Origin: Bos javanicus | Lineage: Eukaryota; Chordata; Mammalia; Artiodactyla; Bovidae | NCBI RefSeq assembly: GCF_032452875.1 | Contig: NC_083868.1 | Coordinates: 40,590,537 to 40,654,536 of the forward strand | Length of the DNA stretch: 64,000 nt | Direction of reading: 5' to 3' | Shown here: in pieces, positions 59,296 to 64,000 of the stretch | How the letters are laid out: every line of letters starts with the position of its first letter | Numbering within the stretch: the first letter of the stretch is position 1 | Program-made: the position numbers and the translations under genes | Notes under the pieces: model-generated | What the model was told of the DNA's origin: nothing | Databases searched by the model: none | The model's input: the letters and a program-made list of their open reading frames with translations, nothing else

Positions 59296-62106
59296 AGTTA
59301 TAAGAGTCTGTAATACAGTACTTGGGTGCAATATCAAAAAAATAAAAATAAAACCAAGAATGATCTTGGTTTGCTTCCAAGGTAAACCACTCAATATGAC
59401 AATAATCTAAGTCTAGGCCCAAGCACTAATGCAGAAGTGTTGAACTTGAATGGTTTATGAATATCTGAAAGACTTTCTAGAACTAACACCAAAAAAATAT
59501 ATCCTATTCATCATAGGGGACTGGAATGCTGAAGAAGGAAGTCAAGAGATACCTGGAGTAACAAACAAGCTTGATATTAAAGTATAAAATGAAGTAGGGT
59601 AAAGGTTAACAGATTTTTGCCAAGAGACTGCACTGGTCATAACAAACACACTCTTCCAACAACACGAGACATGATTCTACACATGGACATCACAGATCGC
59701 CAACACCAAAATCAGATTGATTATGTTCTTTGCAGCTGAAGATGGGGGAGCTCTACACAGTTAGCAAAAACAAGACCTGGAGCTGACTGTGGCTCAGATC
59801 ATGAACTCTTATTGCAAAATTCAGGCTTCAATTGAAGAAAGTAGGGAAAATCACTAGACTATTAAGGTATGACCTAAATCAAATCCCTTATACAGTGGAG
59901 ATAACTAATAGATTCAAGGGAGAAGATCTGGTATACAGAGTGCCTGAAGAACTATGGATGGAGGTTTGTAACATTGTACAGGAGGTGGTGGCCAAAATCT
60001 TCCCAAAGAAAAAGGAATGCAACAAGGCAAAGTGGTTGTTTGAGGAGGCCTTACAAACATCTCAGAAAAGAAGAGAAAAAGACAAAGGCGAAAGGGAAAG
60101 CTATCTCCAATTAAATGCAGAGGTCCAGAGAAGAATAAAGAGAGAGAAGAAAATCTTCTTAAATGAGCAATGCAAAGAAATACAGGAAAACAATTGAATG
60201 GGGAAGAGTAGAGATCTCTTCAAGAAAATTGGAGATACTAACGGAAAATGTCATGCAAGAATGTGCATAATAAAGGACAGAGATTAAGAGGAGGTGGCAA
60301 GAATACACAGAAGAACTATACTAAGAAGGTCTTGATGATCTGGATAACCATGATGGTTTGGTCACTCACCTAGAGCCAAACCTCCTGGGGTGTGAAGTCA
60401 AGTGGGTCTTAGAAAGCATTACTAGGAACAAAGCTAGTAGAGGTGATGGAATTCCAGCTGAGGTGTTTCAAATCCTAAAAGATGAGCTGTTAAATTGCAC
60501 TACTCAATAGGCCAACAAATTTGGAAAACTCAACAGAGGCCACAGGACTGGAAAAGGTCAGTTTTCATTCTAATTCCAAAGAATGTTTAAACCACCATAC
60601 AATTGCACTCATTTCCTATGCTAGCAAGGTAATGCTCAAAATCCTTTAAGCTGGGCTTCAGCGATACATGAACCAAGAACTTTCAAATGTACATGCTCCA
60701 TTTAGAAAAGGCAGAGGAGCCAGAGATCAAATTGCCAACATCAATTGGACCAAAGGAAAAGTAATGGAATTCCAGAAAACATCTACATCTGCTTCATTGA
60801 TGACAGGAAAGTCTTTGACTATGTTATGTGAAAGTGAAAGTGTTAGTTGCTCAGTTATGTCCAACTCTGCAACCCCCATGGACTATAGCCTAGGAGGCTC
60901 CTCTGTGCATGGGATTCTCCAGACAAGAATACTGGAGTGGATTTCCATTCCCTTCTCCAGGGGATCTTCCCGACCCAGAGATCAAACCTGGGTCTCCTGC
61001 ATTGCCGGTGGATTGTTTACCATCTGAGCCACCAGGGACATCACAACAAACTGGAAAATTCTTAAAGAGATCAGAATACCAGACAACCTTACCTGTCTCC
61101 TGAGAAGCCTTGATGTTAGACAACAAGCTACAGTTAGAACTGGACATGGAACAATGGTTTGGTTCAAAATTGGGAAAGGAGTAGGTCAAGGGTTTATATT
61201 GTCACCCTGCTTATTTAACTTACATGTAGAGTACACCATGTGAAATGCTGGGCTAGATGACTCACACACTGGAATCATGATGACTCACAAGCTTGAATCA
61301 TGACTCACAAAGGGAAATATCAATAACTTCAGGTATGGAGATGATACCACACTAATGGCAGAAATTGAAGAGGAACTAAAGAGTTTCTTGATGAGGGTGA
61401 AAGAGGAGAGTGAAAGACCTGGTTTAAAACTCAGCATTCATGAAACTAAGATCATGGCATCAAGTCTCATCACTTCATGGCAAATAGATGGGGGAAAAGT
61501 GAAAACAGTGGCAGATTTTATTTTCTTGGGCTCCAAAATCACTGTGGACAGTGACTTCCACCACAGAATTAAAAGATGCTTGCTCCTTGGGGGGAAAAAA
61601 AGCTATGAAAAATCTAGACAGCACATTAAAAAGCAGAGACATCAATTTGCCAACAAAAGTCTGTATAGTCAAAGCTATGGTTTCTCCAGTACTCATGTAC
61701 ATTGTGAGCACTAGACCATAAAGAAGGCTGAGTATGGAAGAATTGATGCTTTTGAATTGTGGAGAAGCCTTGTGAGAGTCCCTTGGACTACAAGGAGATC
61801 AAACTAGTCAATCCTAAAAGAAATCAACCCTGAATATTCACTAGTAAGAGTGATACTGAAGCTGAAGTGCCTACATTTTGACTTCGTGATGCGATTAGCC
61901 TACTCATTGGAGAAGACCCTGATGCTGGGAAAGATTGAGGGCAGGAGGAGAACATGATAATAGAGAATAAGACGGTTGGCTGGCATCACTGACTCAGTGG
62001 ACATGAGAACAAATTCTGGAAGATAGTAAAGGAAAGGAAAGCCTTGGGTGTTGCAATTCATTGGGTCACAAATAGTAGAATACTACCTAGCAACTGAACA
62101 ACAATG
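59296..62106 (+). mobile_element. Old, long BovB (about 2.6 kb) interrupted by a SINE
   Basis: Starts in the endonuclease (AGTACTTGGGTGCAATATC) and reaches a degraded 3' end (CTAGCAACTGAACAACAATG). It includes endonuclease sequence with GGGGACTGGAATGCTG (59515-59530), the linker frame 59832-60197, an RT entry with RKGRGARDQIANI (60668 onward) and a MAEIEEELKSFL block (61355 onward). At the YADD position, about 61325-61355, the sequence reads GTATGGAGATGATACC. The preceding segment has a 20-30 bp local repeat (GACTCACAAGCTTGAATCAT). It is more diverged than the other copies, so older. A Bov-tA lies at 60826-61037. Confidence 0.93.
60826..61037 (-). mobile_element. Bov-tA SINE inserted in BovB
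   Basis: BovB coding sequence stops at TCTTTGACTATGT and resumes with CATCACAACAAACTGG. Between is a complete minus-strand Bov-tA (GTGAAAGTGAAAGTGTTAGT ... GACCCAGAGATCAAACCTGG ... CATCTGAGCCACCAGGGA). It is less diverged than its host, so it is the later insertion. Confidence 0.94.
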
Positions 62107-62461
62107 ATGTAAATGATATTTGTCATCAATTTTTGAAAGAATTTAACTCTACATAAAATTAATCAGTACACTGTATACAATGAAATTCTACAGATAAATA
62201 AATTAGCTGTCAGTTACAGATAATGATATTCTTTAGGAAGTCAAGATCTTCCACAGGAAGAATATAATTTTAATAAGAAATTTATCAACATACATTTTTA
62301 GTATTTCTTGCTAAGGAGTAAGTATGAGAGAAACTTGGTGAGTAAATAATATAGAAGTAATATTAATAAAGTAATATAGAATTTAGTACAAGATCATCTA
62401 AAATAGTAAGTAAAAAAATCATCCAATATTAAGTCAATAAGAATTTAAATAATTGTGTTAA
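62107..62461. other. AT-rich single-copy DNA, no gene seen
   Basis: Nothing recognisable between the old BovB and the GC-richer block that follows. Confidence 0.5.
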
Positions 62462-62990
62462 GATTATATGACTACAGAGAAAAACCCGTTCGTGGTGGGG
62501 AAATCAGCTGTTGCAGAAAAGAGACTTTTGAGGGAATGGAGAGATGTGGAGCAACCAGCCTGTGGAAGGCAAGACAAAGTAAGAACTGCAGGCAAGGTCC
62601 ATGACTTCAGACTGAACTATGTGTCTCCTGTTAGGGTCGGGAGCTGGATGCTAGACAGTCAGGTTTGGAAAGAGAACTCAGGGAGGTAATAACTGTTGGT
62701 TGTGCCCCAGTATGTTGCAATCTCCTGCTGGCTGCTGTCACAGTGGGCACTTTGCACATGTCCTAGTTGTGGATGCCTTATTTCTCCCATCCCTGAGCAA
62801 GTAGGTGCCTCAATCAGCCTGGGTTCCTCAATCAGTCACTGCTTTTGTCCTTCTTGCCTGGATGGGGAACAGATGCCTGAGAGTGGCCCACAGGGGCAAT
62901 ACATCTAAGGAAAGGGAACTGAAATCTCTCTGTGCAGCTTTAAAAACCGTGGATTAATTCTTTGTGATCCTCTTGGTAAACCCCATGTCT
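62462..62990 (+). mobile_element. GC-richer block, possibly an endogenous retrovirus LTR
   Basis: A clear compositional change against AT-rich flanks. It holds CGTTCGTGGTGGGGAAATC, GAGAGATGTGGAGCAACC, a TTTAAAAAC TATA-like motif near 62938 and TGTGCAGC just before it. It resembles a ruminant retroviral LTR by general layout and recollection, but I could not identify both termini or a neighbouring primer-binding site. It ends where L1-like sequence starts. The short plus frames inside (62468-62689, 62696-62908) have no recognisable domain. Confidence 0.4.
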
Positions 62991-63002
62991 GAGGAAATCA
63001 CA

Positions 63003-64000
63003 AAGAAAAGAGCAAAAACAAATTAAATAGAAATGTAGAAAGCAATAACAAAGATCAGTGAAACTAAAAACTGTTTCTTTGAGAATATAAATGTTATTGA
63101 TAAACCTTTATCCAGATTCATTAAGAAAAAAAGGGAGATGACTCAAATCAATAAAACTAGAAATGACAAAGGAGAAGTCACAACTGACACCACCAAAATA
63201 CAAAAAATCGTGAGAGACTACAAGGCAACTATATGCCAAAAAAAAAAAAAAAAGACAACCTGGAAGAATGGGCAAGTTCTTAGAGAGGTATACCTTCCAA
63301 GATTGAACCAGGAAGAAATAGAAAATATAAACAGACCTATCATAAGTAATTAAATTGAAACTGTGATCAAAATCTTGCAGCAAAAAAAGTCCAGAACCAG
63401 ATAGTTTCACAGGTGAATTCTATAAAGCATTTAGAGAAAGGCCAACATTTATCCTACTCAAACTCTTCCCAAAAATTGCAGAGGGAGAAACACTCTCAAG
63501 CTCATTCTATGATGCCACCATCACCATGATATGAAAACCAGAAAAAGATATCACAAAGAAATAAAATTATAGGCTAATATTACAGATGAACATAGATGAA
63601 AATTCCTCAACAAAATACTAGCAACTCGAATCCAACAGCACTGTAAAAAGATTGTCTATCATGATCAACTGAGATTTATCCCAGACATACAAAGAAAAGA
63701 AAAGCAAGTGAAGTCGTTCAGTCATGTCTGACTCGTTGTGACTCCATGGACTGTCGTCCACCAGTCTCCTCCATCCATGGAATTTTCCAGGCAAAAGTAC
63801 TGGAGTGTATTGCCATTTCTTTCTCCAGGGCATCTTCCTGATTCAGGGATCAAACTTGGGTCTCCTGCATTGCAGGCAGACAGTTTACTGTTAGAGCCAC
63901 CAAAAAAGCACCCTAGAGATGCAAAGATTCTTTGATATATGCAACTCAATCATGTGATACACTACATTAAGAAACTGAAGAATAAAAACCATATGAATAT
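63003..64000 (+). mobile_element. L1 ORF2 fragment, runs off right edge
   Basis: Sense L1 ORF2 around the RT entry: AACAAAGATCAGTGAAACT, GATAAACCTTTATCCAGATT, GACTCAAATCAATAAAACTAG, GCAAGTTCTTAGAGAGGTA, ending at GCAAAGATTCTTTGATATAT at the right edge. The frame is broken (an A15 run at 63239-63253 and several stops). Split by a SINE at 63695-63914. Confidence 0.9.
63695..63914 (-). mobile_element. Bov-tA SINE inserted in L1
   Basis: Minus-strand SINE (GTTCAGTCATGTCTGACTCG ... ATTCAGGGATCAAACTTGGG ... GTTAGAGCCACCAAAAAAGC). AGACATACAAAG (63683-63694) and AGAGATGCAAAG (63915-63926) flank it, a probable 12-bp target-site duplication with two differences. It is younger than the L1 host. Confidence 0.94.

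Noticed and set aside
1..64000. CRISPR array, bacterial operon or phage island
   Set aside because: No regularly spaced short repeats and no ribosome-binding-site/ORF organisation; the content is vertebrate retrotransposons.

Overview
This is mammalian, and specifically ruminant (bovid-type), non-coding DNA. The diagnostic content is BovB (an RTE-clade LINE), its satellite SINEs Bov-tA (tRNA-Glu-like head plus a BovB-derived 'A' unit) and Bov-A2 (two A units plus a CAG tail), and ruminant L1. I found no host protein-coding gene, no functional tRNA or rRNA gene, no CRISPR array and no bacterial feature. Nearly every long open reading frame is a decayed retrotransposon frame or its antisense shadow. 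Family names come from recognising the sequence by eye; no database was searched.

Layout. 1-2117: minus-strand BovB running off the left edge, followed by a small 5'-inverted L1 3' end (2127-2575). 2.6-15.3 kb: AT-rich single-copy DNA with an old L2, several Bov-tA/Bov-A2 SINEs and two BovB fragments. 15.4-18.2 kb: two minus-strand BovB 3' halves. 19.0-20.5 kb: decayed endogenous retrovirus pol (RNase H to integrase). 20.7-26 kb: L2, a compound Bov-tA, a MaLR-type LTR, more SINEs, and at 22187-22833 a perfect but discontinuous inverted duplication. 26-31.4 kb: AT-rich single-copy DNA. 31.8-34.8 kb: two BovB copies head to head. 38.0-38.8 kb: another BovB. 44.7-48.4 kb: an L1 with a 5' inversion and a perfect 16-bp target-site duplication, a BovB fragment, and a second L1 interrupted by BovB. 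48.7-52.6 kb: a near full-length BovB interrupted by an antisense BovB. 53.6-54.9 kb: a retroviral env remnant. 55.1-55.7 kb: a young BovB with a perfect 12-bp target-site duplication. 56.0-57.0 kb: an older inverted duplication that carries part of a SINE. 57.2-57.8 kb: ancient L1. 59.3-62.1 kb: an old, long BovB with a SINE in it. 62.5-64.0 kb: an LTR-like block and L1 ORF2 running off the right edge.

The parts do not form a pathway. The link between them is parasitic: BovB machinery is thought to mobilise the Bov-tA/Bov-A2 SINEs. The nesting (BovB in L1, BovB in BovB, SINE in BovB, SINE in L1) gives a relative clock of insertions. The most unusual signals are structural, not coding: the 22-kb discontinuous palindrome with a 5-bp microhomology at its break, the 56-57 kb inverted duplication, and the two twin-priming L1 inversions.
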